64,000 nucleotides of DNA, taken from an uncultured Paracoccaceae bacterium. GTDB lineage: Bacteria > Pseudomonadota > Alphaproteobacteria > Rhodobacterales > Rhodobacteraceae. Location of the stretch: positions 1 to 64,000 of the forward strand of contig CANMPD010000003.1 in NCBI GenBank assembly GCA_947499635.1, read 5' to 3'. Under the pieces are notes generated by a model. It was given only the letters and a program-made list of their open reading frames with translations, did no database searches and was not told the DNA's origin. Of the stretch, positions 24,189 through 33,219 are shown one piece after another. Position numbers and translations under genes: made by a program. Each line of letters starts with the position of its first letter. Position 1 is the first letter of the stretch.

Positions 24189-25870
24189 TTTCCGACGCGC
24201 AATGGGAGGAGCAGCGGGCTGCTGATCGCCAGAGCTTACCGGATATCCTAGAGGATCGCCTTGATTTGCCGCATGTGTTGTTATCGTATCAACAGCACCT
24301 TTTAAAGACGACCGCAGTCTATCAATTTGTCGTCTGCGAAAAGTCGCGCCGGATTGGGATGACTTGGGCGGTTGGCGCTGATGCTGTTCTCACGTCTGGC
24401 CTTGCGCGTTCCGAGGGCGGCATGGACACGCTTTATATCGGGTTTAATCTCGATATGGCGCGCGAATTTATCGACACATGCGCAATGTGGGCCAAGTCGT
24501 TCATGCCCGCCGCGTCATCGGTGCAAGAATTCCTGTTTAAAGATCAGGATGAGGGCAAAGAGGATCGCGACATTCAGGCGTTTCGTATTCGTTTCGCTTC
24601 GGGTTTTGAGATTGTCGCATTGTCGTCGAAACCGCGCTCGTTGCGGGGGCGTCAAGGCTATGTGATCTTTGACGAGGCGGCATTCCATGATGAGCTGGAC
24701 GAAATGCTCAAGGCGGCCAATGCGCTGCTTATGTGGGGCGGCAAGGTCTTGGTGATCTCCACGCATGACGGCGACGCCAATGCGTTCAACATTCTGGTGC
24801 GTCAAGTTAATGAAGGCGAAAAAGGCGACACGGCCAAAGTGCTCCGCGTGACCTTTAATGATGCGGTTGATGCAGGTCTTTATGAACGCATTGCGATGAT
24901 CCAAAAGGCTCAAGGTCGTGAGCCGATGGGGCGGCAAAAATGGATTGATAGCACGCACGCTGTTTATGGCGATGATGCCGACGAAGAATTGCACTGTATC
25001 CCCAAGGCGGGCACCGGCGCGTGGTTGTCAGCGCCGCTTATTGAGAGCCGGATGCGGGACGGCGTACCATGTCTCGAACTGGAATTGCCTGCGGATTATT
25101 TGCAGCGTTCTGGGTTGGATCAGAAGGCGCTTATGCGTCCGTTTCTTGAACAATTAGAAGAGGTGCTAAGCAGCTTGCCGCTGGATGTGCTTTATGCGCT
25201 TGGGTTTGATTTCGCGCGCGTGGCGGATCTATCGGTTCTGGCGCTCTTGGCGATTGAAAAGAACATGCACCGGCGTGAGGCGCTTTCAATTGAGATGCGC
25301 AATGTGCCCGGAAATGAGCAAAAGCTTATTGTTGCGATGGTGATGGAAAAGATCCGCACGCGCTGTGTGGGCGCGGCTTTTGATGCTGTGGGCATGGGCT
25401 GGACCGTTGCTGAGGATATCGGGCGCAAATTTGGCTTACGCGAAGGTGATGACAGCCCCGGTTTGGTTTGGGCAATCAAGTTTAGCCAGGACTGGTACCG
25501 CCTGCATATGCCGCCTTTGAAAACCGCTTTTGAAGAGGCAACGATCTCTATTGGCCGGTGGGATGCACATATGGGCGATCTGCGTTCGGTCAAAAAAGTG
25601 CGGGGTATTCCGCGTGTACCTGAGGTGCGCGAGGCGGATGCCAAAGGAAAGAGGCGCCACGGCGACTACGCGATTGCATTGGCGTTGGCACATTTTGCGT
25701 CGCGCATGCGGTGGGTGGAAATCGACTACACGCCCGTGCCCGATACGCGCCTTGATCCACGCGCGCATGGGCACATGGGCGAAACAGCACAAGAGGCGGA
25801 CGAAATCGGCGCAATGGACCGATCTTGGTGGAATTCTCCACTGGGCACGGATCTGCGTGGCGGCATTTGA
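24185..25870 (+). CDS. Terminase large subunit (Mu gp28 type)
   Basis: This encodes 561 aa. The ATPase has an adenine/Walker A region VVCEKSRRIGMTWA (about 50-62), a coupling CTSSK-like segment (LSSKPRSLRGRQGYV) and Walker B VIFDEAAFH (about 160-168). The nuclease half begins with LGFDFARVADLSVL (about 340; metal Asp) and ends with RRHGDYAIALALAHF (last metal Asp). It packages DNA by headful and cuts it, together with the portal encoded next. Confidence 0.88.
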   Translation: MISDAQWEEQRAADRQSLPDILEDRLDLPHVLLSYQQHLLKTTAVYQFVVCEKSRRIGMTWAVGADAVLTSGLARSEGGMDTLYIGFNLDMAREFIDTCAMWAKSFMPAASSVQEFLFKDQDEGKEDRDIQAFRIRFASGFEIVALSSKPRSLRGRQGYVIFDEAAFHDELDEMLKAANALLMWGGKVLVISTHDGDANAFNILVRQVNEGEKGDTAKVLRVTFNDAVDAGLYERIAMIQKAQGREPMGRQKWIDSTHAVYGDDADEELHCIPKAGTGAWLSAPLIESRMRDGVPCLELELPADYLQRSGLDQKALMRPFLEQLEEVLSSLPLDVLYALGFDFARVADLSVLALLAIEKNMHRREALSIEMRNVPGNEQKLIVAMVMEKIRTRCVGAAFDAVGMGWTVAEDIGRKFGLREGDDSPGLVWAIKFSQDWYRLHMPPLKTAFEEATISIGRWDAHMGDLRSVKKVRGIPRVPEVREADAKGKRRHGDYAIALALAHFASRMRWVEIDYTPVPDTRLDPRAHGHMGETAQEADEIGAMDRSWWNSPLGTDLRGGI

Positions 25871-25879
25871 GGACCAAAC

Positions 25880-27544
25880 ATGACAAAGAAGCTTATCCTC
25901 ACCGACCGTTGGGGCAATACGGTTGAACGATCTGAGCTGCGTCTTGATGAAGACAAAGCTTCGCACGTAGGCGGCGTACGCAGCCCCTTAACAGGGTATC
26001 CCGGTGACGGGTTAAACCCTGATCGTTTGGGGGCAATTTTACGCGAGGCGGATGCAGGGGACCCCATTCGGTATCTGGAACTGGCCGAAGCTATCGAAGA
26101 GCGTGATCCGCATTATATGGGGGTTTTAGGAACGCGTCGCCGTTCTGTGGCGCAGCTTGATATTACTGTAGAGCCCGGTGACGAGACGCCGCAAGGGGAA
26201 GAAATCGCGGCGCGTGTGCGTAATTGGCTCAAACGCGATGAATTGACTGATGAGCTGTTTGATATCCTAGATGCTTTGGGCAAGGGGTTTTCGTTCACAC
26301 AGATCAAGTGGGATACGTCAGAGGGTCAATATGAGCCGGGGAGCTTGGAATATTGTGATCCGCGTTGGTTCCGGTTTGACAGTCGCGACCTGAAAACACC
26401 GCGCATGTTAAATCCTGAAACCGGTGCCGAGGAAATATTGCCGCCGTTTCAGTATATCTATGCGCCGATGAAAGCCAAATCAGGCTTGCCGTTGCGATCT
26501 GGTTTGGCGCGTGTTGCGATGTGGCCGTGGTTATTCAAAGCGTTTACGCAGCGGGATTGGGCGATATTCACGCAGACTTACGGTCAGCCGTTGCGGCTTG
26601 GCAAATATGGGCCGGGCACGTCAGAGAAAGATCGCAAGACCTTGTTTCAGGCGGTGGCGAATATTGCGGGTGATTGTGCTGCGATCATTCCCGAGAGTAT
26701 GCAAATCGAGTTTCAGCAGGCGGGCAATGTCAGCGCATCCGTAGATCTGTATGAGCGTCGCAGTGACTGGCACGATAAACAAACTTCAAAACTGGTGTTG
26801 GGGCAAACCGGGACTACGGATGCGGAAACGGGCGGTTTGGGATCTGGCAAGGAGCACCGGCAGGTGCAAGAGGATATTGAACGCGCAGATGCCAAGCAGC
26901 TTGGCGCGATTATTACGCGCGATCTAATCAAACCTTTTGTGCAGCTTGAGTATGGTCCTGATGTGCCCGTACCGCGTCTGAAAATCGGACGTCCTGAAGA
27001 AGACGATCTGGCGGAGTTTTCAAAAGCACTGTCGCCGATGCTGGGGGCAGGGTTGCAGGTGAAGCAGTCTGAGGTTTTGGCCAAGTTTGGATTGTCGGAA
27101 CCTAAAGCTGGGGATGCGGTGATTGGCGGAAACCTGACCAAAACACCTCAAACGCCGCCGCCAGTGCAGGAAAATGATGACGCAGTTGCCACCAATGCAC
27201 CTGAGAGCAAAATTGAATACCGTTTGAATGCCCATCTCGGCTCTTTACAGGGCAATGTGGCCGTGCAGCAAGAAGGGCCTGCTACGGGCCTCTCCGCGCC
27301 TCTTTCGCCAGAGGCGGTTTTGGCTGAGAAATTGGGAACGACGGCAGGCGACGAGATGGGGCGCATACTTGAGACGATTGAGGCCAAGTTAAACGCCGCT
27401 GGCAGCTTTGAAGAGTTCCGGGAAATGCTGTTGGCAGGGGGTGCGGATATTGATGCCAGTGGGCTGGAAGACCTGCTTGCCCAAGCCATGATTGCGGCTG
27501 GTGCGGGTGGTCGTGCCATGGTGGATGATGAAGCCAATGACTGA
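25880..27544 (+). CDS. Portal protein, DUF935 family (Mu gp29)
   Basis: This 554-aa protein has the typical opening (NPDRLGAILREADAGDP, then RYLELAEAIEERDPHYMGVL), the conserved SGLPLRSGLARVAMWPW and GQPLRLGKYGPG segments, and a GTTDAETGGLGSGKEHRQV loop. It forms the dodecameric head vertex through which DNA passes. Its stop overlaps the start of gene F. Confidence 0.88.
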   Translation: MTKKLILTDRWGNTVERSELRLDEDKASHVGGVRSPLTGYPGDGLNPDRLGAILREADAGDPIRYLELAEAIEERDPHYMGVLGTRRRSVAQLDITVEPGDETPQGEEIAARVRNWLKRDELTDELFDILDALGKGFSFTQIKWDTSEGQYEPGSLEYCDPRWFRFDSRDLKTPRMLNPETGAEEILPPFQYIYAPMKAKSGLPLRSGLARVAMWPWLFKAFTQRDWAIFTQTYGQPLRLGKYGPGTSEKDRKTLFQAVANIAGDCAAIIPESMQIEFQQAGNVSASVDLYERRSDWHDKQTSKLVLGQTGTTDAETGGLGSGKEHRQVQEDIERADAKQLGAIITRDLIKPFVQLEYGPDVPVPRLKIGRPEEDDLAEFSKALSPMLGAGLQVKQSEVLAKFGLSEPKAGDAVIGGNLTKTPQTPPPVQENDDAVATNAPESKIEYRLNAHLGSLQGNVAVQQEGPATGLSAPLSPEAVLAEKLGTTAGDEMGRILETIEAKLNAAGSFEEFREMLLAGGADIDASGLEDLLAQAMIAAGAGGRAMVDDEAND

Positions 27545-28709
27545 ACTGGCGGCAACGTTTCGAAAACCGTTCAAAGAACAGGTCGCGGCGTTTCGGTTGC
27601 GACTTTCTGATAAAGTGGCAACTGCGCGGTGGGATGATATCCAGAAAAGCGGCCATGATCGCTCTTTCATGGTAGCGGGTGCCGTGAAAGCAGAACTGCT
27701 GGATGACTTAGGCGAGGCGGTGCGTAAAGCGGTTGAGGAAGGCACCGGCTTTGAGGCGTTCAAAAAAGATTTCCGCGAGATTGTGACCAAACAGGGATGG
27801 CACGGCTGGACTGGTGAGGGAACGCCGGGGGGTGAGGCGTGGCGGATGCGTGTGATCTATCGCACCAACATGCGAGTGTCTTATCAAGCGGGGCGTTTTG
27901 CGCAGCTTCGCGAGGGTGGGTTTAAGTATTGGGTTTATCGTCATGGTGGATCGCATGACCCACGCCCGGAACATCTGGCCTTGGATGGCCTTATTCTACC
28001 TTCGGATCATCCGTTCTGGGCGATTTGGTTTCCGCCCAATGGCTGGGGCTGTTCTTGTCGGGTGTTTGGCGCACATACGCTGCGGGGCGCAATCCGGCGC
28101 GGCGGCAATTCAAATGTCAAATTGCCGTCAGGATGGGATCGACCAGATCCACGCACAGGTGCGCCTGTGGGTATCGACAAGGGGTGGGATTATGCGCCCG
28201 GTGCCAGTGTTGCAGACACGGTGCTGGCCTATCGCGACAAACTGGAAAAGTTGAGCGATGCGTCATCACAAACAGTTATTCAAGACTGGCTTGAAGGCCC
28301 TTTTAAAGACTGGTTCGAAAACCCGCGCGGTGCGTGGCCGTTGGCGCGTCTCAGTGATGCAGATGCGCAGCGCATTGGATCACAGCGCCGCGTGGCTGAG
28401 CTTTCTGCTGAAACCATGGAGAAACAACGCCGTCAGCATCCTGAATTGACCTTTGAGGATTATGCGCAGGCGCAGGCGACGATCAACCTTGCCACAGACC
28501 GTATTCAAGATGGTGACACCAGTCTGATTTTTGTTCGCGCCGATCCGAGCACCGCTGGCCATGTGCTGGTGGTGAAAGCCACGCGCACGGGGCAGGGGCT
28601 GTTTGTCACCAGCTTTAGACGTTTGAGCCGGGACGCAGTGAAACGTGACCTTGAGCTCCAGAGATTGCTCAAAAAGGGCAATGTGCCTCCTGACGGGGGT
28701 AATGGGTGA
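27528..28709 (+). CDS. Mu F-like head morphogenesis protein with C-terminal extension
   Basis: This encodes 393 aa from ATG 27528 (ATG 27537 is also possible), overlapping the portal gene. The MuF domain covers about 15-210, with the signature HDPRPEHLALDGL...HPFWAIWFPPNGWGC. The C-terminal ~130 residues (FEDYAQAQATINLATDRI, GDTSLIFVRADPS, LFVTSFRRLSRDAVKRDL) resemble the small RNase-toxin-like domains often attached to MuF proteins (PBECR class). The MuF part sits inside the head near the portal. Injection of the C-terminal domain with the DNA is a possibility, not shown. Confidence 0.75.
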   Translation: MKPMTELAATFRKPFKEQVAAFRLRLSDKVATARWDDIQKSGHDRSFMVAGAVKAELLDDLGEAVRKAVEEGTGFEAFKKDFREIVTKQGWHGWTGEGTPGGEAWRMRVIYRTNMRVSYQAGRFAQLREGGFKYWVYRHGGSHDPRPEHLALDGLILPSDHPFWAIWFPPNGWGCSCRVFGAHTLRGAIRRGGNSNVKLPSGWDRPDPRTGAPVGIDKGWDYAPGASVADTVLAYRDKLEKLSDASSQTVIQDWLEGPFKDWFENPRGAWPLARLSDADAQRIGSQRRVAELSAETMEKQRRQHPELTFEDYAQAQATINLATDRIQDGDTSLIFVRADPSTAGHVLVVKATRTGQGLFVTSFRRLSRDAVKRDLELQRLLKKGNVPPDGGNG

Positions 28710-28820
28710 ACGAACACCCATCACCATGCGGCAAAGTTTGGCGACCACGCCGCACCGACACAGCCAAGTTTCGTGCCGCCCGGCTCTGCAGAGCAAGCGG
28801 TGCATATTCGGGAATCAGAA

Positions 28821-29621
28821 ATGAATTCAATGGAGAAAATCGCTGCGGCAGCACCTGTTGCGCCATGGGTTGGAGGCAAGAGAGTGTTGAGCAAGAAAAT
28901 CATCGCGAAAATCGAAGGCGTAGACCATAAAACCTACGCGGAACCATTTGTGGGGATGGGCGGCGTATTCTTGCGACGCAGTTGGAAACCGACGCTTGAG
29001 GTTGCCAATGATCTGAGTGGTGACGTTACAAATCTGTTTCGGATTTTGCAGCGCCATTATCCGCAACTGATGGATGTCATGCGGTTTGGTATCGGCTCGC
29101 GCCGCGAATTTGAGCGACTGCGCAAAGTTGATCCTGACACGTTAACGGATTTGGAGCGTGCCGCGCGGTTCCTATACCTGCAACGACAAACCTTTGGTGG
29201 AAAGCCGGATGGTACTTTTGGCGTCTCTAGTGATCGAGCACCGAGGTTCAGCCTTGCGCGATTAGAACCACTTTTGGAGGCGGCGCATGAACGCTTGGGA
29301 AATGTGGTTCTGGAGAATTTGGACTGGGCGGATCTTATTCGTCGCTATGATGGGCGCTCGACGCTCTTTTATCTTGATCCCCCTTATTGGGGTGGCGAGA
29401 GCGATTACGGCAAAGGCATGTTTGGTCGGGACCAGTTTGCAACAATGGCTGACTTACTCGGATCAATAAAAGGCAAGTTCATCTTATCGATTAACGACCG
29501 ACCTGAAATCCGAGAGCTGTTTGTCGCCTTTAATTTTGAAGAAGTCAGCTTGAAATATTCCGTCTCCAAGACGGGGTCAAAAGATGCAAACGAGCTGTTC
29601 ATTACAAACTATGTGGAGTGA
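28821..29621 (+). CDS. DNA adenine methylase, D12 class (Dam-like)
   Basis: This encodes 266 aa from ATG 28821; ATG 28830 is also possible. The SAM-binding motif is PVAPWVGGKRVLSKKI near the N-terminus, followed by the FVGMGGVF loop. The catalytic motif is FYLDPPYWGG at about 185. Class D12 enzymes methylate adenine N6, typically at GATC. The gene lies between F and G, where Mu has none, so it is an inserted moron. About 110 bp before it (28710-28820) is non-coding or a gene remnant. It may protect phage DNA or alter GATC-dependent regulation, in function like Mu's Mom but of unrelated chemistry. Confidence 0.82.
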   Translation: MNSMEKIAAAAPVAPWVGGKRVLSKKIIAKIEGVDHKTYAEPFVGMGGVFLRRSWKPTLEVANDLSGDVTNLFRILQRHYPQLMDVMRFGIGSRREFERLRKVDPDTLTDLERAARFLYLQRQTFGGKPDGTFGVSSDRAPRFSLARLEPLLEAAHERLGNVVLENLDWADLIRRYDGRSTLFYLDPPYWGGESDYGKGMFGRDQFATMADLLGSIKGKFILSINDRPEIRELFVAFNFEEVSLKYSVSKTGSKDANELFITNYVE

Positions 29622-29628
29622 TCGTTTC

Positions 29629-29757
29629 ATGTGCAAAAAACAGGCGGTGGGGCCTCCCGATCCAGTCAAGCTGGCAACCCCACATAGCGCTCCGATCCAA
29701 AAGACCGTGCTACGGCCGGGAGAATATCACCGCGTCACGCCTGTAGGTGGAGTATAG
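29629..29757 (+). CDS. Very small ORF between methylase and gene G
   Basis: ATG 29629 opens a 42-codon frame (MCKKQAVGPPDPVKLATPHS...) ending at TAG, two bases before the G start. It is rich in Pro and Val, with no hydrophobic segment. Tight spacing to G supports translation coupling, but no independent evidence exists. Confidence 0.4.
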   Translation: MCKKQAVGPPDPVKLATPHSAPIQKTVLRPGEYHRVTPVGGV

Positions 29758-29759
29758 CC

Positions 29760-30266
29760 ATGTATAGGCTGAATTTCAATGAAGACGGAATTGATCTGCG
29801 CCTCAAGCAGCTTGATAGCCAATTGGATGATCTGTCGCCGGTTATGGCTGGTATTGGCGAGATTTTGGTGCAGTCTACCCAAGATCGAATGTTGAAGGGT
29901 GAGCAGCCAGACGGGCAGAAATTCGCGCCGCGATCACCGACCACGCTGCAAGTCTATGCAGCGCGGGGGTTTCGGTACGGGGCGCAACCGTTGAACAAGA
30001 GTGGAGAAATGCGCCAGCAACTCCATTATGACGCTTCCGCGCGTGGGGTCACGTGGGGCAGTAACGCTATTCAAGCGGCGGTGATGCAGTTTGGCGCTGA
30101 AAAAGGCGCATTTGGCAGCTATGAGGGCAAAGGATTTGGTGGCAGCAAGACGACACTCTCAACCCCGTGGGGCAACATTCCAGCGCGTCCGTTTCTGGGT
30201 GTCTCAGATGCAGATCGCAGCGCTATTGTTGAAGAAATTGAGGATTGGCTAAGTGGTATAGATTGA
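29760..30266 (+). CDS. Virion morphogenesis protein (Mu G type)
   Basis: This 168-aa protein has family features: LKQLDSQLDDLSPVMAGIGE, a STQDRMLKGEQPDGQKFAPR segment and the end WGNIPARPFLGVSDADRSAI. This phage_tail_S/G family acts in head completion or head-tail joining. A terminator follows 45 bp after the stop. The last 99 bp, from 30168, are repeated at 1437 in the degenerate copy. Confidence 0.82.
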   Translation: MYRLNFNEDGIDLRLKQLDSQLDDLSPVMAGIGEILVQSTQDRMLKGEQPDGQKFAPRSPTTLQVYAARGFRYGAQPLNKSGEMRQQLHYDASARGVTWGSNAIQAAVMQFGAEKGAFGSYEGKGFGGSKTTLSTPWGNIPARPFLGVSDADRSAIVEEIEDWLSGID

Positions 30267-30310
30267 CGAGCGTTTAAAGCTTGCTCAAACTCTCTTTAAC
30301 ATCCCTGTAA

Positions 30311-30338
30311 AACGCCCCCACATCGTTTGGGGCGTTTT
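30311..30338 (+). terminator. Intrinsic terminator between G and I
   Basis: AACGCCCC and GGGGCGTT form an eight-bp stem with a ten-base loop, followed by TTGCATTTT. It separates the morphogenesis genes from the capsid set, so I may start from its own promoter. Confidence 0.7.
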
Positions 30339-30367
30339 GCATTTTGTGGCTCTGCGATAGTGGTCGC

Positions 30368-31462
30368 ATGAGCAAAACAACAGCATATACCGCCATGATG
30401 GTCGCGCAGGATTTGCCCGAGGCAAGTGACGCGGGGCATGTTCCTGAATGGATACATCTTGCGCCCAAAGGAGCCATTGAGACCTTCGATGGGCGTGGTC
30501 CTTATGAAATCCAAGATCCGCAGGCGGTGATTGAAGCCAGCTTTGCGGCGCGCGGTGAAATCGAAATTGATGTCAACCATGCAAGCTTCACTGCCGCCAA
30601 GACTGGTGGCGAAGCGCCTGCGCGTGGCTGGATTACGGAAATGCAATCACGCGATGACGGGATTTGGGGGCGTGTGCGCTGGACAGCCGTTGGCGAAAAG
30701 CTTGTTGCGGATCGCGCTTATCGCCGAATTTCCCCGGTGTTTCAGGTTGCATCCCCCGACAAACCCATCGTGACGGCCATTCTCAATGCTTCACTTGTGA
30801 ACCGTCAAAACCTGCGCGGCTTGACTGCGCTTAATCATGAACAGGAGGAACCAATGGGTTTTCTTGGAAAACTCGCGGCCTATTTGGGTCTCGGCGCGGA
30901 TGCGTCTGAGGACCAGATTATGGCTGCGATAAAGAAGATGAAAGGCGGGTCGGATACGGCCATCGCCGCGCAGTCTCAGCTTAATGAGGTTGCAACCGTT
31001 CTTGGCATTGATGCCGGTGGCGATGTGGTTGCGGCTGCGAAGACACGTTCAGGCGGCGCGGCTGGTGTGGTTGCGATGCAGCAAGCGGTGGCCGAGCTGC
31101 AAGGGCTTGTGGCCCAGCAAAGCGAAACCATCAACACGCTGACGGGCACGCAATCCAAGACTGCGGCTGCGACTTTTATTGATGGTGAAATCAAGAAAGG
31201 CCGAGTGATCCCTGCGGCACTGCGTGATCATTACATCACCATGCATCAGGAAGACGCTGCGCGCGTTGAAAAAGAGATTTCCGCGATGCCCATGTTGAAC
31301 AGCGCTGGCGTGGCCCATCTGACACCACCGTCTGCATCGTCTGGGGATGGCAGCGTGGCGATGCAGGCCGAGGACACTCAGGCGGCGCGTCTGCTTGGTT
31401 TAACCGCCGAGGATATGCAGGCCGTTCGCAAGGAAGAGCAAAATTTACAGGGAGACGTGTAA
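30368..31462 (+). CDS. Mu-like prohead protease (I), with scaffold in the 3' part
   Basis: This 364-aa protein starts at ATG 30368; the frame extends to 30344 without a better site. The N-terminal protease domain (about 1-160) shows HVPEWIHLAPKGAIETFDG, IEIDVNHASFTAAK and the ISPVFQVASPDKP region of Mu I-like proteins. The C-terminal 200 residues are helical (VVAMQQAVAELQGLVAQQSE) and act as scaffold. An in-frame internal start at 30854 would make that part separately. Known family role: cleaving scaffold and capsid during head maturation. Confidence 0.82.
   Translation: MSKTTAYTAMMVAQDLPEASDAGHVPEWIHLAPKGAIETFDGRGPYEIQDPQAVIEASFAARGEIEIDVNHASFTAAKTGGEAPARGWITEMQSRDDGIWGRVRWTAVGEKLVADRAYRRISPVFQVASPDKPIVTAILNASLVNRQNLRGLTALNHEQEEPMGFLGKLAAYLGLGADASEDQIMAAIKKMKGGSDTAIAAQSQLNEVATVLGIDAGGDVVAAAKTRSGGAAGVVAMQQAVAELQGLVAQQSETINTLTGTQSKTAAATFIDGEIKKGRVIPAALRDHYITMHQEDAARVEKEISAMPMLNSAGVAHLTPPSASSGDGSVAMQAEDTQAARLLGLTAEDMQAVRKEEQNLQGDV
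30854..31462 (+). CDS. Internal-start scaffold protein (Mu Z analogue)
   Basis: A textbook ribosome-binding site, AGGAGG at 30843-30848, lies five bases before an in-frame ATG at 30854 inside gene I. Translation from it gives a 202-aa protein starting MGFLGKLAAYLGLGADASED, the helical scaffold half. Mu makes its scaffold Z in exactly this nested way from I. The preserved site also occurs in the degenerate copy (2112-2117, ATG 2123). Confidence 0.75.
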   Translation: MGFLGKLAAYLGLGADASEDQIMAAIKKMKGGSDTAIAAQSQLNEVATVLGIDAGGDVVAAAKTRSGGAAGVVAMQQAVAELQGLVAQQSETINTLTGTQSKTAAATFIDGEIKKGRVIPAALRDHYITMHQEDAARVEKEISAMPMLNSAGVAHLTPPSASSGDGSVAMQAEDTQAARLLGLTAEDMQAVRKEEQNLQGDV

Positions 31463-31894
31463 ATGCCGGTATTAACTCAAGATCGCAATACGCCACGATT
31501 GGCTGGCGATATGCGTGAAGGTGATGTTGCTGCAGATGCGCTCATCCATGCCGGTGCTATTGTTGTTCGCGGTGCGGATGGTTTTCTGCGCGAAGGCCAG
31601 GAGGGGGCAGGTCTGGTTGGTGTTGGCTGCGCTCAGGAGCGCGTTGACAATCGCGGTGGCGTCGATGGTGACAAGCAATTGAGCTATCGTTCAGGCATTT
31701 ATCGTTACGCGAACTCAGCCGGTGGCGATGAAATTACGAGCGCTGATATCGGCCAAAAAGCTTATTTGGTGGACGATCAAACGGTTGCAAAAACCAATGG
31801 TACAGGCGCGCGTTCACCTGCGGGTTTTGTGGACGGTCTGGACGCCGATGGTGTCTGGGTACGTTTCGATGAAGCCTTGATCAATATTTCCTGA
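31463..31894 (+). CDS. Head decoration/capsid cement protein
   Basis: This 143-aa beta-rich protein (MPVLTQDRNTPRLAGDMREG..., then ITSADIGQKAYLVDDQTVAK, then GFVDGLDADGVWVRF) sits directly between I and the major capsid gene. Position and pattern match the capsid cement proteins of Mu-like siphophages. It starts right after the I stop. Confidence 0.7.
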   Translation: MPVLTQDRNTPRLAGDMREGDVAADALIHAGAIVVRGADGFLREGQEGAGLVGVGCAQERVDNRGGVDGDKQLSYRSGIYRYANSAGGDEITSADIGQKAYLVDDQTVAKTNGTGARSPAGFVDGLDADGVWVRFDEALINIS

Positions 31895-31905
31895 AAGGAC
31901 TGATT

Positions 31906-32799
31906 ATGCTCGTTAACGCAGCAAATCTTGATGCACTTCGCGTCGGTTTCAAAAAGCATTTTCAAAACGGTTTGGGCCAAGCCTCATCCGATTGGAAGAA
32001 TGTCGCAACCGAAATTCCAGCGATGACCAAAGAACAGAAATATGGTTGGCTTGGTAAGCTGCCGAATGTGCGCGAATGGATTGGGCCACGGGCCATTCAA
32101 AATCTGTCGCAGCATGATTATTCGATTTCAGAAAAGCCGTGGGAACTGACCATTGGTGTGGATCGCGATGATATTGAAACGGATAATTTGGGCATTTATG
32201 CTCCGATGTTCCAAGAGATGGGCGCATCTACAGGGGCTAAGAAAGACACGCTGGTCTTCACCGATACGCTCACTAAGGGCTTTGATCTGCCGTGTTACGA
32301 TGAGCAGCCCTTCTTTGACACGGATCACCCGGTTCTGGATGCGAGTGGCAAAATTACGTCTGTTGCGAACACGGATGGTGGCACCGAAGCCCCATGGTTC
32401 TTGATTGATGACACCCGCGCGCTCAAGCCGATCATTTTGCAGCGTCGCAAGGATTTTGTGTTCACTCATATGGATAAGCTGACGGATCAGAATGTCTTTA
32501 TGAACAACGAATTCATTTACGGTGCAGATGCCCGGTTCAATGCTGGCTTTGGATTTTGGCAGATGTCGTGGGGATCAAAGCAGCCTTTGACGGCCGCGAA
32601 CTACGCTAAGGCGCGTGCGAACCTGATGGGTATGAAAGGCGATCATGGTCGCCCGCTTGGTATCCGCCCTAAGTTGTTGGTGGTGGGCGCAAGCAATGAA
32701 AGCGCGGCTCTGAAGATCCTCAACAATGAAATGGCCGCTGGTGGTGAAACCAATGAGTGGAAAGGCACTGCCCGCCTGCTCGTGACACCTTGGCTATAG
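31906..32799 (+). CDS. Major capsid protein (Mu T type)
   Basis: This 297-aa protein shows Mu major-head-subunit features: MLVNAANLDALRVGFKKHFQ, KYGWLGKLPNVREWIGPRAI, LTIGVDRDDIETDNLGIY, and PKLLVVGASNESAALKILN near the end. It forms the HK97-fold shell. The ribosome-binding site AAAGGA precedes the ATG. Confidence 0.9.
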   Translation: MLVNAANLDALRVGFKKHFQNGLGQASSDWKNVATEIPAMTKEQKYGWLGKLPNVREWIGPRAIQNLSQHDYSISEKPWELTIGVDRDDIETDNLGIYAPMFQEMGASTGAKKDTLVFTDTLTKGFDLPCYDEQPFFDTDHPVLDASGKITSVANTDGGTEAPWFLIDDTRALKPIILQRRKDFVFTHMDKLTDQNVFMNNEFIYGADARFNAGFGFWQMSWGSKQPLTAANYAKARANLMGMKGDHGRPLGIRPKLLVVGASNESAALKILNNEMAAGGETNEWKGTARLLVTPWL

Positions 32800-32810
32800 G
32801 GGGGCGGACC

Positions 32811-33110
32811 GTGACAAAGAGAGATGATTTGAAGGCTCGCGCGAATGAGCTGGGGCTTGAATACCCCGGCAACGCGTCGAACGATCACTTGGCCGATTTG
32901 ATCGCAAAGGCCGAGCAGTCTACGCCAGTTGCGCAGGTCTCTTATGAGGTTTTACGCGTGGTTGGTCCTGCCAAAGGGTTCCGCCGTGCCGGTCGCGCCT
33001 TTGGTGCCAAAGCGGTTGATATCGCGATTGCGGATCTGAGTGCGGATGAGCTGGCTTTGCTGGAACGCGAACCCCGTCTGATCACACAGCGGATCAGTCT
33101 TCCCGAATAA
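32811..33110 (+). CDS. HI1506-like/FluMu N-domain head-tail protein
   Basis: This 99-aa protein starts at GTG 32811, eleven bases after the capsid gene, with AGGGGGGCGG before it. The N-terminus (DDLKARANELGLEYPGNASNDHL) is a SAP/HeH-like helix pair, and the C-terminus (AKGFRRAGRAFGAKAVDIAI) is small and beta-like. Proteins of this form follow the major capsid gene in Mu-like phages. Role unknown. Confidence 0.7.
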   Translation: MTKRDDLKARANELGLEYPGNASNDHLADLIAKAEQSTPVAQVSYEVLRVVGPAKGFRRAGRAFGAKAVDIAIADLSADELALLEREPRLITQRISLPE

Positions 33111-33145
33111 ACAGCGCTGTTGCCATGGCAGGCTGTTTCCTTGGC

Positions 33146-33180
33146 CCGGCGGCGTCTGCTCTGTCGCCGGGTTCTTTTCC
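33146..33180 (+). terminator. Terminator-like hairpin inside the late operon
   Basis: CCCGGCG (33146-33152) pairs with CGCCGGG (33166-33172), followed by TTCTTTT. It lies in a 109-bp gap between the capsid group and the gp36 group and may reduce tail-gene expression relative to capsid. Confidence 0.6.
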
Positions 33181-33219
33181 CATGTTTCGTTCCATGTCTT
33201 ATCTTTGGAGGGCCTTGCG

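Noticed and set aside
30296-30646. Reverse open frames inside gene I (and the same at 1565-1915)
   Set aside because: Shadow frames of a strongly coding gene; their duplication only reflects the DNA repeat.
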